The notes under the pieces: model-generated
What the model saw: only the letters and a program-made list of their open reading frames with translations
What the model was told of the DNA's origin: nothing
Databases searched by the model: none
Shown: positions 8,197-17,426 of the stretch, piece by piece
Layout of the letters: each line of letters opens with the position of its first letter
Numbering within the stretch: position 1 is the stretch's first letter
Source: Klebsiella michiganensis
GTDB taxonomy: Bacteria; Pseudomonadota; Gammaproteobacteria; Enterobacterales; Enterobacteriaceae
Length of the DNA: 64,000 bases
NCBI RefSeq assembly: GCF_002925905.1
Contig: NZ_PRDB01000001.1
Coordinates: 992,001 to 1,056,000, forward strand
Direction of reading: 5' to 3'
Position numbers and translations under genes: made by a program

Positions 8197-9111
8197 TTAA
8201 TAAGCCAGGGATTCGCTCTGCCTGAGCGAGTTAATCATTGATTGCTTCGCCGAGTTCAGGTGGTTACGCAGCGCCAGGTTGGCGTCCAGATCGCTGCGGC
8301 AGATGAGCGCGCTCAGGATAGTCATATGTTCATCAATGGCGATGATATTGCGCTGTTTAAGGTCGCTCTCATCCCACTGATAGTGAAAGTGAAAAATCAC
8401 GGAAATAATCTCAAGGGATTGATTAAAAAATATATTCTCAGCCGCGGACAGGAGCAGAGAATGAAAGTCGCGATCGAGCTGGGAAAACATACGAAAGCTG
8501 TCGCCGATGCTGTCACGCAGGGCGCGATGGCGTTCAAGCAGGGTTTTCGCCTGCAGCCAGCGGGCGTCGTTGTCCGGGAGGTTGAGGAAGTGCTGTAGGG
8601 CGTGGGTTTCCAGCATTTCCCGCAGTTCGAACAGCTGCTCGGCCCAGGATTGCTCAAACTTCTTCATATTCCACTGGCCGCGCTTTTCGCTTTCAATCAG
8701 GTTGTAGCGGCTGAATTTCAACAAAAACTCCCTGACCACGACCGGGCTGACGCCGGCAGCACGCGCCAGCTGTAGCTCGGAAAACACCTCTCCGGCGCGC
8801 AGCTGGCGCTGGTTAATCATGGTGTAAAATGCCTGCTCGAAGAGACGGTTCTGCTCGGCCAGCGAGGCGCTGGAGCCATCGAAGCCGTCCTGCATCTCCG
8901 GCTGGCGAAGGATCTGGTAGTCCTGACCGCTCTGGCGCAGCACGCCGCGCTCGCACAGGTGGCTGAGGATATGGCGCACGGTGGTGCGGCTGATGTTGTA
9001 CATCTCCGCCAGCGCGCTTTGTGAGGGCAGCGGCGACGGAAGAAAGCCGCGCGCCATATCGTTAATGACCTGGTTAATGACGTTGTGACGAAGGTTTTGC
9101 GAGCGGCTCAT
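8197..9111 (-). CDS. lgoR: GntR-family regulator of L-galactonate genes
   Basis: A 304-residue FadR-subfamily GntR regulator identical in length to E. coli LgoR (YjjM). The N-terminal winged helix contains PLPSQSALAEMYNISRTTVRHIL (about residues 28-50, helix-turn-helix), and the C-terminal FCD-type ligand domain begins near LFELREMLETHALQHFL. The N terminus MSRSQNLRHNVINQVI is nearly that of E. coli. It is divergent from lgoD across a 139-base AT-rich region that must hold both promoters and the operator. In E. coli it is needed for growth on L-galactonate and is regarded as an activator of the cluster; the same role is assumed here. Confidence 0.92.
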   Translation of the reverse strand: MSRSQNLRHNVINQVINDMARGFLPSPLPSQSALAEMYNISRTTVRHILSHLCERGVLRQSGQDYQILRQPEMQDGFDGSSASLAEQNRLFEQAFYTMINQRQLRAGEVFSELQLARAAGVSPVVVREFLLKFSRYNLIESEKRGQWNMKKFEQSWAEQLFELREMLETHALQHFLNLPDNDARWLQAKTLLERHRALRDSIGDSFRMFSQLDRDFHSLLLSAAENIFFNQSLEIISVIFHFHYQWDESDLKQRNIIAIDEHMTILSALICRSDLDANLALRNHLNSAKQSMINSLRQSESLAY

Positions 9112-9250
9112 TATGCATCTCCATTTTTTTAGCTATTAAAGCCGGATTTAAAACAGTTTTGTGCGTGAGATTTCACAATTTTTGCAATGAATTTATTCTC
9201 ACCTCTGTTTTTCATCGATATCTAAACCAACAAATACGGAGGAAATTATT

Positions 9251-10273
9251 ATGACGTCGATGAATACATTAGTGTGTCAGGAACCCAAAATATTGCGCTG
9301 GGAAAAACGCCAGATTCCCATTCCCGGCGATGATGAAGTGCTTATTAAAATAAAAACGGTGGGGATTTGTGGTACGGATATTCATGCCTGGGGAGGGAAT
9401 CAACCTTTTTTTAGCTATCCGCGCGTGCTCGGTCATGAAATATGCGGTGAGATTATCGGTCTGGGTAAAAGTATTCTTAATCTGAAAAGCGGACAGCAGG
9501 TTGCCGTCATACCCTACGTCGCCTGCGGTCAGTGTCCGGCCTGCCTGAGCGGCCGGACAAACTGCTGCGAGAAAATTTCCGTGATTGGCGTACATCGGGA
9601 CGGCGGGTTTAGCGAGTACCTCTGCGTGCCGGTAAAAAATCTGCTGGTGGTGGATGACGTCGAGCCGGAAGCCGCGGCGCTGATTGAGCCTTTTGCCATC
9701 AGCGCCCACGCGGTGCGTCGCGCCGCTATCCAGCCGGGAGAGCAGGTGCTGGTGGTCGGCGCGGGCCCCATTGGTCTCGGGGCGGCGGCGATCGCCAAAG
9801 CCGACGGGGCGCAGGTGGTGGTGGCGGATACCAGCCCGGCGCGGCGCGACCACGTGGCGCAGCACCTGGGTCTGGCCACGCTCGACCCTTCCGACCCGCA
9901 GTTCACCGAAAAGCTGTGTGCCACGTTTGGTGGTTCGCTGGCGCAGAAGGTGATCGACGCCACGGGGAATCAGCAGGCGATGAACAATACGGTGAATTTA
10001 ATCCGCCACGGCGGCAGCATCATCTTTGTTGGCCTGTTTAAAGGTGAGCTGCAGATCCCGGACCCGGAGTTTCATAAGAAAGAGACGACCATGATGGGCA
10101 GCCGTAATGCGACGGAAGAGGATTTTGCCAAAGTCGGGCGGCTGATGGCCGAGGGGAAAGTGACCGCCGGGATGATGCTGACCCACCGCTACGATTTCAG
10201 GTCGCTGGCTGAGATTTACGAAAGCGATGTGATTAACAATCGCCAGCTTATCAAAGGCGTCATTCATTTTTAG
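9251..10273 (+). CDS. lgoD: L-galactonate 5-dehydrogenase
   Basis: A 340-residue zinc-dependent medium-chain dehydrogenase, the length of E. coli LgoD (YjjN). Catalytic zinc ligands are C40 (in [12 protein letters not shown]), H62 and E63 (GHEICGE). The structural zinc site has four cysteines at 92, 95, 98 and 106. The Rossmann motif [12 protein letters not shown] lies at about 165-176. It oxidises L-galactonate to D-tagaturonate using NAD(P)+. A GGAGG-type ribosome binding site precedes the ATG at 9251. The uxaB-like gene follows after 11 bases, so the D-tagaturonate formed can be used by the next gene product. Confidence 0.93.
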   Translation: MTSMNTLVCQEPKILRWEKRQIPIPGDDEVLIKIKTVGICGTDIHAWGGNQPFFSYPRVLGHEICGEIIGLGKSILNLKSGQQVAVIPYVACGQCPACLSGRTNCCEKISVIGVHRDGGFSEYLCVPVKNLLVVDDVEPEAAALIEPFAISAHAVRRAAIQPGEQVLVVGAGPIGLGAAAIAKADGAQVVVADTSPARRDHVAQHLGLATLDPSDPQFTEKLCATFGGSLAQKVIDATGNQQAMNNTVNLIRHGGSIIFVGLFKGELQIPDPEFHKKETTMMGSRNATEEDFAKVGRLMAEGKVTAGMMLTHRYDFRSLAEIYESDVINNRQLIKGVIHF

Positions 10274-10284
10274 CAGGTAAGGCT

Positions 10285-11730
10285 ATGAAATCGTTAAACA
10301 GAAAAGATTTTCCCGGGCCGCGGTACCCGACGCGCGTGATTCAGTTCGGCGAAGGCAACTTCCTGCGGGCGTTTATCGACTGGCAGCTGGACCTGCTGAA
10401 TGAGCAAACCGATCTGGCGGCAGGCGTGACCATCATTCGCCCGATCAACACCGAGTTTCCGCCGTCGCTTAATATCCAGGACGGACTCTACACCACGGCG
10501 ATCCGCGGGCTGGACGAACGCGGCGAGGCGGTGAGCGAGGCGCGGATTATTCGATCGGTGAATAACGAGATCAACCCGTGGCAGGATTTTGCCGGCTATC
10601 TGGCGCTGGCTCGTAATCCGGCGATCGCGTTCGTATTTTCAAATACCACCGAAGCGGGCATCAGCTATCACGCCGGAGACCGGCCTGACGATAAGCCGCC
10701 GGTCAGCTTTCCGGCGAAGCTGACCCAGCTGCTGTTCGAACGGTTCCGCCATTTCAACGGCGCAGCGGATAAGGGATGGACGATGATTCCGTGTGAGCTG
10801 ATCGACTACAACGGCGAAGCGCTGAAGGCGCTGGTGCTGCGCTATGCCGAAGAGTGGCAATTGCCCGCGGCTTTTCGCGACTGGGTTGAGACCGCCAATA
10901 CGTTTTGTTCAACGCTGGTTGATCGCATCGTCACCGGCTACCCGCGCGAGGAAGCGGAAAAGCTCGAAGCGGAGCTGGGCTACCATGATGCTTTCCTGGA
11001 TACCGCCGAATACTTCTGGCTGTTCGTTATCCAGGGGCCGCAGGCGCTGGCGAAGACGCTACGGCTCGAACGTTACCCGCTCAATATCCGTCTCGTAGAG
11101 GATATCCGGCCCTATAAAGAGCGCAAAGTCGCCATTCTTAACGGCGCGCACACCGCGCTGGTGCCGGTGGCGTGGCTGTGCGGCGTCGATACCGTTGGCG
11201 AAGCGATGCAGGACGAAGCCATTCGCCATTATGTGCAGCAAACTATCGACGAGGAGATTATTCCGGCGCTGGATTTACCGGCCGATGAGCTGAGGCAGTT
11301 TGCCGATGCCGTGACCGGGCGCTTTCTTAATCCCTGGATTCGCCATCAGCTGCTCTCTATCGCCCTGAACGGCATGACCAAATTTCGCACCCGGATCCTG
11401 CCGCAGCTGCTGACGCATATCCGCCAGCACGGCGCAATCCCGCCGCGGCTAACGTTCGCACTGGCGGCGCTCATCGCCTTCTATCGCGGGCAGCGCGACG
11501 GGCAGGCGTATCCGCTGCAGGACGATGACGTCTGGCTAAGCCGTTTTGCCGCAGGATGGGCGCAGGTGGCGCAAGGCCGCCCGCTGCATGAACTGGTCAC
11601 CGAAGTCCTGCAGGATACCGGGCACTGGGGTGAAGATCTGACGGCAATACCGGGGCTTGCCGAACAGGTCACGCGGTATCTGGAAGTCATTTTGAGCGCG
11701 GGGATGCGGGAGGCCCTGAGGCGGCTGTAG
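10285..11730 (+). CDS. uxaB: Tagaturonate reductase (altronate oxidoreductase)
   Basis: A 481-residue polyol-specific long-chain dehydrogenase closely resembling E. coli UxaB (483 residues): [22 protein letters not shown] at the N terminus, [42 protein letters not shown] and [19 protein letters not shown] with the catalytic lysine region. It reduces D-tagaturonate to D-altronate with NADH. In E. coli uxaB is elsewhere in the genome, so this copy next to lgoD is probably a dedicated paralogue. That would make L-galactonate to D-altronate a single operon function; altronate dehydratase (uxaA) and the KDG steps are not in the window. The gene ends in a strong terminator. Confidence 0.88.
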   Translation: MKSLNRKDFPGPRYPTRVIQFGEGNFLRAFIDWQLDLLNEQTDLAAGVTIIRPINTEFPPSLNIQDGLYTTAIRGLDERGEAVSEARIIRSVNNEINPWQDFAGYLALARNPAIAFVFSNTTEAGISYHAGDRPDDKPPVSFPAKLTQLLFERFRHFNGAADKGWTMIPCELIDYNGEALKALVLRYAEEWQLPAAFRDWVETANTFCSTLVDRIVTGYPREEAEKLEAELGYHDAFLDTAEYFWLFVIQGPQALAKTLRLERYPLNIRLVEDIRPYKERKVAILNGAHTALVPVAWLCGVDTVGEAMQDEAIRHYVQQTIDEEIIPALDLPADELRQFADAVTGRFLNPWIRHQLLSIALNGMTKFRTRILPQLLTHIRQHGAIPPRLTFALAALIAFYRGQRDGQAYPLQDDDVWLSRFAAGWAQVAQGRPLHELVTEVLQDTGHWGEDLTAIPGLAEQVTRYLEVILSAGMREALRRL

Positions 11731-11743
11731 TCGGTTTGTTGTG

Positions 11744-11775
11744 CGGCGCCCGCGGATTTGGGCGCCGTTTTTTTT
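11744..11775 (+). terminator. Rho-independent terminator of lgoD-uxaB
   Basis: CGGCGCCC, an 8-base loop, GGGCGCCG and then eight T residues. It starts 14 bases after the uxaB stop and is a textbook intrinsic terminator. Confidence 0.9.
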
Positions 11776-11835
11776 GTGCTCTGAACCGCAAAAAATAAAT
11801 TAAGCGCCAATGGTTGGTGGATTTCCCGCATCATA

Positions 11836-11982
11836 AGAGCCTATCCCATTAGGGCTATTTTGCTTGCCATTTTGAACCTGGGCAGTGCTCAGAATCCTCA
11901 CGTACTACGTGTACGCTCCGGTTCTTCCGCGCTGGCCGTGTTCAAACTGCCTGCGCCAATAACGCCTACTGGAAGAGGCTCT
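11836..11982. repeat. Candidate dispersed intergenic element with terminal inverted repeats
   Basis: The 147-base unit begins AGAGCCT and ends AGGCTCT (perfect 7-bp terminal inverted repeats) and lies in the gap between uxaB and the sigma-54 activator gene. It contains internal palindromic pieces (CACGTACTACGTG) and no coding potential. I recall similar blocks scattered between genes in enterobacteria but cannot name the family. It is not ERIC, and no second copy was noticed in the window. Confidence 0.45.
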
Positions 11983-12014
11983 AAGTACCTATGATGGCAT
12001 TGATGGGGGATGCG

Positions 12015-14780
12015 ATGCGTAAAACGGAACTGTTGGCTTTTCTGCAAAATCAGACCGATTTTTTTGATCCGGATAACCTGAGCGAGGTCTTCACCGCCGG
12101 CTACCTGGCCCGGCGTTTTGCCATGCAAAGAAACACCGCCAGCCACTATCTGAATCAGCTGGTGGCCCAGGATGTGCTGGTGAAGATTAATACCCGTCCG
12201 GTCTATTTCCTGCATAAGGCCGCCTTCTGCCAGCAGTTTTTCCCCCTTTCCCGCAGCGAGTACGCCAGCATGGCGGAGCTGCTCGCGGAGAGCGACCGGC
12301 AGCCGGAACAGGCGGATCATTTTTCATTGCTTACCGGCCATGACGGTAGCCTGCGCAAGCCTATCGAACAGATGAAAACCGCGCTGTTTTATCCCAACGG
12401 CGGGCTGCCGCTGCTGATCGTCGGCGACAGCGGAACCGGCAAAAGCTATATGGCGGAGCTGATGCACGAGTTTGCTATCGCCCAGGGACTGCTGGCGCCC
12501 GATGCGCCCTTTGTCTGCTTCAACTGCGCCCAGTACGCCAGTAACCCGGAGCTGCTGGCCGCCAACCTGTTTGGCTACGTCAAAGGCGCGTTTACCGGCG
12601 CGCAGGGCGATAAGGCCGGGGCGTTTGAGGCGGCAAACGGCGGCGTGCTGTTTCTCGATGAGGTCCACCGCCTCGATGCGCAGGGCCAGGAGAAGCTCTT
12701 CACCTGGCTGGACCGCAAAGAGATCTATCGGGTGGGAGAGACGGCGCAGGGGATGCCGATTTCGCTGCGGCTGGTGTTTGCCACCACCGAAGATATTCAC
12801 AGCACGTTTCTGACCACCTTTATTCGTCGTATCCCGATCCTCATTAGCCTGCCTGATTTACAAAACCGCAGCCGCGGCGAGAAAGAAGCGTTAACGCTGC
12901 AGTTTTTCAGGCAGGAGGCCCGCACGCTGTCCGCCCGGCTGCAGCTGACGCCCCGGCTTTTACAGGTGCTGACGCACTACGTTTATCGCGGCAACGTCGG
13001 TGAGCTGAAGAATGTCGTCAAGTACGCCGTCGCGTCGGCGTGGGCCAGGTCTCCGGGCAGCGAGAGGCTAAACGTCACGCTGCACGATCTGCCGGAAAAT
13101 ATCATGGCCGCGACGCCGGCGCTTAGCGAACCGATGGGCCAGCAGGAGCCGCTGCTTATTGAACCGCAGACCAGCCTGGTCTGGCTGCTGCGCGCGCGCG
13201 ACCCGGTTCAGGGGCTGATCTATGATGCTCAGTGCCGCGTTCTCGCGCTGTATGAGGCGGTGCTGAGTAAAAAAACGGTCTGGGAAGAGGCGCAAAAAAG
13301 CATGGGCGAGGAGATGGAAACCCTCTTCGATCGGCTGATTTTCGATAATCATGATGCCAACAGCTCGCATCTGCTGCTGCTGATAACCCATCAGGTGCGG
13401 GAGGAGTTTTATCGCCTTGAAAAGCGCTTCAATATTCAGTTTAACGGCAACTGTATCTACGCCCTGAGCCACTACCTGATTCATCGTTCTCGCCAGGCGC
13501 AGTCGACGATGAGCAATGAGAAAAGCCGCCAGCTGGAGGATTTCCTGGCGCAGAAATACCCGCTGCTGTATCGCTTTTGTGAAGAGATCCTCGCCGCGCT
13601 GGCGCTGAAGCTGGATATTGAACCCCGACGCATTGACCTGCTGCTGCTGGTGCTGTGGTTACAGAAAAATGGCGCCATTAGCCAGCAGCAGGTGACCCGG
13701 GCAGTTATCCTCGCCCACGGTTACGCCACCGCCAGCAGCATCGCCAACGTGGCGAACCGGTTGCTGAAAAGCCAGCTGTTTGAGTCATTCGATATGCCGC
13801 TCGACGTGACGCCGGAGGCTATCGCTAACCAGGTGATGGCCTGGATCGAGAGTCACGCGCTGGCCTCCGGACTGGTCATTCTGGTCGATATGGGATCGCT
13901 GAACGCCATTCACAGCCACTTCAACCGCCGGCTGTCCACGCCGATGGCGATTATTAATAACGTCTCGACCGGGATGGCGATGTACGTCGGGGAGCGGGTT
14001 TTGCAGGGCGATATGCTGGAAGATATCGTCCGGGAGATAGGCAATGACCTCGCGGTTGAGCATCAGCTCTATTACCCGCAAACGGACAAACCGCGGGCGA
14101 TTCTTACAACCTGCGCCACCGGTCTGGGGGCGGCGGCGAATCTGTCGGCGCTGTTAAAAGCCAGCATTCCTGAGACGCTCGGCATCGATATTGTGGCATG
14201 CGATGTGGAAACCCTCGCCGATCCCGCGCGGCGGGCGCCGATGCTCAGCCGCTATGAGGTGCTGGCGATCGTCGGCACCCTCGATCCGCATCTCGCCGAT
14301 CTGCCGTGGATCTCGCTGGATTCGCTGATTTCCGGCGAAGGAAGCCGCCCGCTGATGCGTATCTTCGGCGAACTGGCCTCCGCTGAGCAGGTCAGCGAGA
14401 TCAATAACCTGATCCTGAAAAATTTCTCGCTGCGCCGGGTGATCGAGTCGGTGACGATCCTCGATACCGGTAAAGTGATCAATCAGGTCGAGCAGTTTTT
14501 ACTGCGCTATGAGCATCTGGCCGGCTGCGATGTGCCTAACGATCGCAAGGTGGCGCTGTACGTGCATATCAGCTGTCTGATAGAACGCCTGATCCGTAAC
14601 GCTTCGCCATCCCATTATTCCGGCAAACAGTGTCCGGAGAGCGAGCTGGTTATTCTGCGCGAGGCCTTTAGTGTCATTGAGAACGGATATAGTGTCAAAA
14701 TCCCCGCCGTTGAGCTGTATTACATTCACGATATCCTGACGCGAGAAACGGAATTTATTCAGGAAGATCAAGAGTTTTAA
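12015..14780 (+). CDS. gfrR: LevR/GfrR-type sigma-54-dependent activator with PTS domains
   Basis: A 921-residue activator of the LevR/DagR class. The order is an N-terminal winged helix (about 1-70), an AAA+ domain with Walker A GDSGTGKS (about 137-144) and the sigma-54-contacting GAFTGA loop (about 191-196), a first PRD, a mannose-type EIIA-like domain (starting near GLVILVDMGSLNAIH), an EIIB-like region and a C-terminal PRD. PTS phosphorylation of the PRD/EII domains controls such proteins. I chose ATG 12015 (GGGGG five to seven bases upstream) over ATG 11991, which lacks a ribosome binding site and abuts the repeat. It lies directly upstream of a mannose-family PTS operon with a perfect -24/-12 promoter, which it should activate. 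The gfr assignment rests on the operon content; a DgaR-like regulator is the alternative. Confidence 0.8.
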   Translation: MRKTELLAFLQNQTDFFDPDNLSEVFTAGYLARRFAMQRNTASHYLNQLVAQDVLVKINTRPVYFLHKAAFCQQFFPLSRSEYASMAELLAESDRQPEQADHFSLLTGHDGSLRKPIEQMKTALFYPNGGLPLLIVGDSGTGKSYMAELMHEFAIAQGLLAPDAPFVCFNCAQYASNPELLAANLFGYVKGAFTGAQGDKAGAFEAANGGVLFLDEVHRLDAQGQEKLFTWLDRKEIYRVGETAQGMPISLRLVFATTEDIHSTFLTTFIRRIPILISLPDLQNRSRGEKEALTLQFFRQEARTLSARLQLTPRLLQVLTHYVYRGNVGELKNVVKYAVASAWARSPGSERLNVTLHDLPENIMAATPALSEPMGQQEPLLIEPQTSLVWLLRARDPVQGLIYDAQCRVLALYEAVLSKKTVWEEAQKSMGEEMETLFDRLIFDNHDANSSHLLLLITHQVREEFYRLEKRFNIQFNGNCIYALSHYLIHRSRQAQSTMSNEKSRQLEDFLAQKYPLLYRFCEEILAALALKLDIEPRRIDLLLLVLWLQKNGAISQQQVTRAVILAHGYATASSIANVANRLLKSQLFESFDMPLDVTPEAIANQVMAWIESHALASGLVILVDMGSLNAIHSHFNRRLSTPMAIINNVSTGMAMYVGERVLQGDMLEDIVREIGNDLAVEHQLYYPQTDKPRAILTTCATGLGAAANLSALLKASIPETLGIDIVACDVETLADPARRAPMLSRYEVLAIVGTLDPHLADLPWISLDSLISGEGSRPLMRIFGELASAEQVSEINNLILKNFSLRRVIESVTILDTGKVINQVEQFLLRYEHLAGCDVPNDRKVALYVHISCLIERLIRNASPSHYSGKQCPESELVILREAFSVIENGYSVKIPAVELYYIHDILTRETEFIQEDQEF

Positions 14781-14827
14781 GACTCGTCATCGGTTCGTCC
14801 TTGCGCTAACCGGCACGCCACTGTTTC

Positions 14828-14843
14828 TGGCACGCCGGTTGCA
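14828..14843 (+). promoter_or_regulatory. Sigma-54 (-24/-12) promoter of the gfr operon
   Basis: TGGCACG-CCGG-TTGCA matches the sigma-54 consensus exactly, with GG at 14829-14830 and GC at 14841-14842 (ten bases between). Transcription should start near 14854, which argues against the upstream in-frame ATG at 14856 and for the gfrA start at 14880. The activator binding sites were not identified. Confidence 0.9.
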
Positions 14844-14879
14844 ATTAAGAAAGCAGTGGAATGCGCTTTCGAGGTAAGG

Positions 14880-15302
14880 ATGAAACGACACTATATTTTT
14901 GCCAGCCATGGCACCTTTGCTAACGGTTTGCTGAACTCCGTGGAGCTGATCCTCGGTAAGCAGCCGGATATTTATACTCTCTGCGCCTATGTCGAAGAGG
15001 AGGCCGATCTGACGCAGCAGGTGGAGATGCTGCTGGCGCGTTTCCCCACCCAGGATGAGCTGATTGTCATTACGGATATTTTCGCCGGTAGCGTCAATAA
15101 TGAGTTTGTGCGTTTTTTATCGCGCCCTAATTTTCATTTATTGTCCGGTTTAAACCTGCCGCTGATTATTGATTTACTTATTTCCGCAGGCGAAGAAAAT
15201 ACCGAGAAATTAATTTCTGAAGCATTAACAAGCGCCAAAGAGAGCATTCAGTACTGCAATCAGACGATTGCCAGTGCGATGACTATTGATAAAGACTTCT
15301 GA
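14880..15302 (+). CDS. gfrA: PTS mannose-family EIIA subunit
   Basis: A 140-residue EIIA of the mannose/levan type. The N-terminal motif FASHGTFANGL places the phosphorylated histidine at residue 10, as in the family. It accepts phosphate from HPr and passes it to EIIB. The start at 14880 follows GAGGTAAGG; the longer frame from 14856 would begin within two bases of the predicted transcription start. First gene of gfrABCDEF; gfrB starts 14 bases after its stop. Several stretches late in the gene are AT-rich compared with neighbours. Confidence 0.85.
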   Translation: MKRHYIFASHGTFANGLLNSVELILGKQPDIYTLCAYVEEEADLTQQVEMLLARFPTQDELIVITDIFAGSVNNEFVRFLSRPNFHLLSGLNLPLIIDLLISAGEENTEKLISEALTSAKESIQYCNQTIASAMTIDKDF

Positions 15303-15316
15303 AATGAGGGAACACC

Positions 15317-15787
15317 ATGATTACGCTATTAAGGGTTGACCATCGATTACTTCACGGCCAGGTGGCCTTTTCCTGGACCCAGTATGTCGGCGCCGATTGC
15401 ATTTTAATCGCCAACGATAATGTCCCTGAAGATGAGCTGCGGAAAACCACAATTAAGCTCGCTAAACCGCCTTCGGTAAAACTGGTGATTAAAAATATTA
15501 ACGACGCTATCGAATCGATAAAAAGCGGCGTGACGGATAAATATCATCTTTTTATCGTCGTGGAATCGGTCAATGACGCCTGGCGTATTGCCAGCGCCGT
15601 CGAGGGGATAAAAAGTATTAATCTCGGCGGAATAAAAGCCAAAGAGGGCAGTAAAAATATTTCTAAGGCGATTAATTTACTGCCGGAAGAAATTGAACAA
15701 CTGCAGCAGCTGGTCGGGAAAGGCGTCGAAGTTGAGATCCGCCAGGTCCCTAACGATCGCAAACAGCTTTTTGCGCAATGCGTTTAA
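15317..15787 (+). CDS. gfrB: PTS mannose-family EIIB subunit
   Basis: A 156-residue EIIB of the mannose family with the motif RVDHRLLHGQV (residues 6-16), whose H13 is the expected phosphorylation site. It transfers phosphate from EIIA to the incoming sugar through the IIC/IID channel. A GAGGG ribosome binding site precedes ATG 15317. The codon-level AT bias resembles gfrA. By gene order it belongs to the glucoselysine/fructoselysine PTS; specificity is set mostly by IIC/IID and cannot be read from this subunit. Confidence 0.85.
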   Translation: MITLLRVDHRLLHGQVAFSWTQYVGADCILIANDNVPEDELRKTTIKLAKPPSVKLVIKNINDAIESIKSGVTDKYHLFIVVESVNDAWRIASAVEGIKSINLGGIKAKEGSKNISKAINLLPEEIEQLQQLVGKGVEVEIRQVPNDRKQLFAQCV

Positions 15788-15805
15788 CTCCGCGGAGGAC
15801 AGATT

Positions 15806-16585
15806 ATGGTAGAGGCTCTCTTACTGGGTCTGGTGGCGTTTATCGCGCAATCGGAATATGCCCTGGGGACGTCGCTGATTTCGCGGCCAATCGTCACCGG
15901 GCTGCTGACCGGGCTGGTGCTGGGGGATGTCCAGACCGGCGTCATCATGGGCGCGACGCTTGAGCTGGCGTTTATCGGCTCTTTCTCCGTCGGCGCATCG
16001 ATCCCGCCTGATGTAGTAACCGGCGGTATTCTCGGCGTGGCGTTCGCTATTACCTCCGGCGCAGGAACGGAAACGGCGTTGCTGCTTGGCCTGCCCATCG
16101 CCACCCTGACGCTGATCCTGAAAAACGTCTATCTGGGGATGTTTATCCCGATGCTCAGCCAGAAGGCTGACGGCTACGCGGAGCGGGCGGATACGGGCGG
16201 CATTGAGCGCATGCATCTGATTGCCGGCTTCGGGCTGTCGCTGATGCTCGCCACGGTGGTGACCATCTCATTCCTGGTCGGCAGCAATGCGGTGAAATCC
16301 CTGCTCGATACCATCCCGGAATTTATCAAACACGGGCTCAGCGTCGCTACCGGCATTATTCCGGCACTCGGCTTCGCAATGCTCGCCAGGCTGCTGATTA
16401 ATAAGAAAGTCGCGCCGTACTTTTTCCTCGGCTTTGTGCTGATGGCCTACCTGAAAATCCCGGTGACCGGCATCGCTATTCTCGGCGCTATCGTGGCGGT
16501 GGTGATGGTTAACGTCACCGCGCTGAGCTCACCTCGTACGACGACAGAACAAGGAGTCAGCGATGACGACGAAGATGATTTCTGA
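15806..16585 (+). CDS. gfrC: PTS mannose-family EIIC subunit
   Basis: A 259-residue integral membrane protein of the mannose-family IIC type. It has the typical early sequence AFIAQSEYALGTSLISRPIV, the TGVIMGATLELAFIG and SVGASIPPDVVTGGILG motifs and several further helices. It forms the translocation channel with IID. A GGAGG ribosome binding site precedes ATG 15806. The C-terminal acidic tail (SDDDEDDF) is encoded in the 23 bases that overlap the gfrD start, so the two membrane subunits are probably translationally coupled. Confidence 0.88.
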   Translation: MVEALLLGLVAFIAQSEYALGTSLISRPIVTGLLTGLVLGDVQTGVIMGATLELAFIGSFSVGASIPPDVVTGGILGVAFAITSGAGTETALLLGLPIATLTLILKNVYLGMFIPMLSQKADGYAERADTGGIERMHLIAGFGLSLMLATVVTISFLVGSNAVKSLLDTIPEFIKHGLSVATGIIPALGFAMLARLLINKKVAPYFFLGFVLMAYLKIPVTGIAILGAIVAVVMVNVTALSSPRTTTEQGVSDDDEDDF

Positions 16586-17414
16586 AGAAACTCTGCAACC
16601 GCAGGCGCAGGAAGAGGCCCGTATCACGCCGCGCGATCTACGCCGGGTATTCTGGCGCTCCTTCCAGATGGAGTTCTCGTGGAACTATGAGCGGCAGATG
16701 AATCTCGCCTTTGTTTACGCGCTGATTCCGGTGCTGAAAAAGCTCTATCCGCGCAAAGAGGAGCTGGCCGGGGCGTTGAAACGGCATCTGGTGTTCTTCA
16801 ATACCACGCCGCATATCGTCACCCTGCTGCTGGGGATCACCACGGCGATGGAGGAGAAGAATAGCCAGCAGAAGAACATGGACGCCAACGCGATTGATAA
16901 CGTCAAAGCGTCGCTGATGGGGCCGCTGGCCGGGCTGGGGGACTCCTTTTTCTGGGGCACGCTGCGCCTGATCGCTACCGGCATCGGCACCAGCCTGGCG
17001 TTAAAGGGCAACATTCTCGGTCCCATTCTGTTTCTGCTGGTGTTCAACGTGCCGCACATCCTGGTGCGCTGGTTCTTTACCCGCTGGGGCTATGTGCTGG
17101 GTACCGGGGTACTGCAGCGGATCCAGAAGAGCGGAATGATGGAGAGCCTGACCTACGGCGCGTCGATTATCGGCCTGATGGTGGTCGGGGCGATGACCGC
17201 CTCAATGATTGATATCACCATCCCCCTCTCATTCGGCGCCGGAGAGGCGAAAACCCAGGTGCAGGACATTATCAACGACATCCTGCCCTGCATGCTGCCG
17301 CTGGTGAGTTTTGGCATCGTTTACTGGCTGCTGGGGCGCAAGGTTAAACCGCTTTCTATTATCGGCGGAATGGCGCTGGTGGGCATTCTGGGGTCGTGGA
17401 TAGGTTTATTTTAA
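16563..17414 (+). CDS. gfrD: PTS mannose-family EIID subunit
   Basis: A 283-residue EIID. It has the family signature FWRSFQMEFSWNYERQMNLAF near the N terminus (about residues 30-50), the HLVFFNTTPHI and KASLMGPLAGLGDSFFWGTLR motifs (about 76-86 and 116-136) and C-terminal membrane helices. It completes the permease with gfrC. The start lies inside the last codons of gfrC behind AAGGAG. gfrE follows after 12 bases, supporting one transcript from the sigma-54 promoter. Confidence 0.88.
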   Translation: MTTKMISEETLQPQAQEEARITPRDLRRVFWRSFQMEFSWNYERQMNLAFVYALIPVLKKLYPRKEELAGALKRHLVFFNTTPHIVTLLLGITTAMEEKNSQQKNMDANAIDNVKASLMGPLAGLGDSFFWGTLRLIATGIGTSLALKGNILGPILFLLVFNVPHILVRWFFTRWGYVLGTGVLQRIQKSGMMESLTYGASIIGLMVVGAMTASMIDITIPLSFGAGEAKTQVQDIINDILPCMLPLVSFGIVYWLLGRKVKPLSIIGGMALVGILGSWIGLF

Positions 17415-17426
17415 CGGGAGTCGAAA

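Noticed and set aside
11836-11982. ERIC element or insertion sequence remnant
   Set aside because: Lacks the ERIC core sequence and has no transposase reading frame.
14856-14879. Upstream in-frame ATG for gfrA
   Set aside because: Lies within two bases of the predicted sigma-54 transcription start; ATG 14880 has a good ribosome binding site and the family N terminus.
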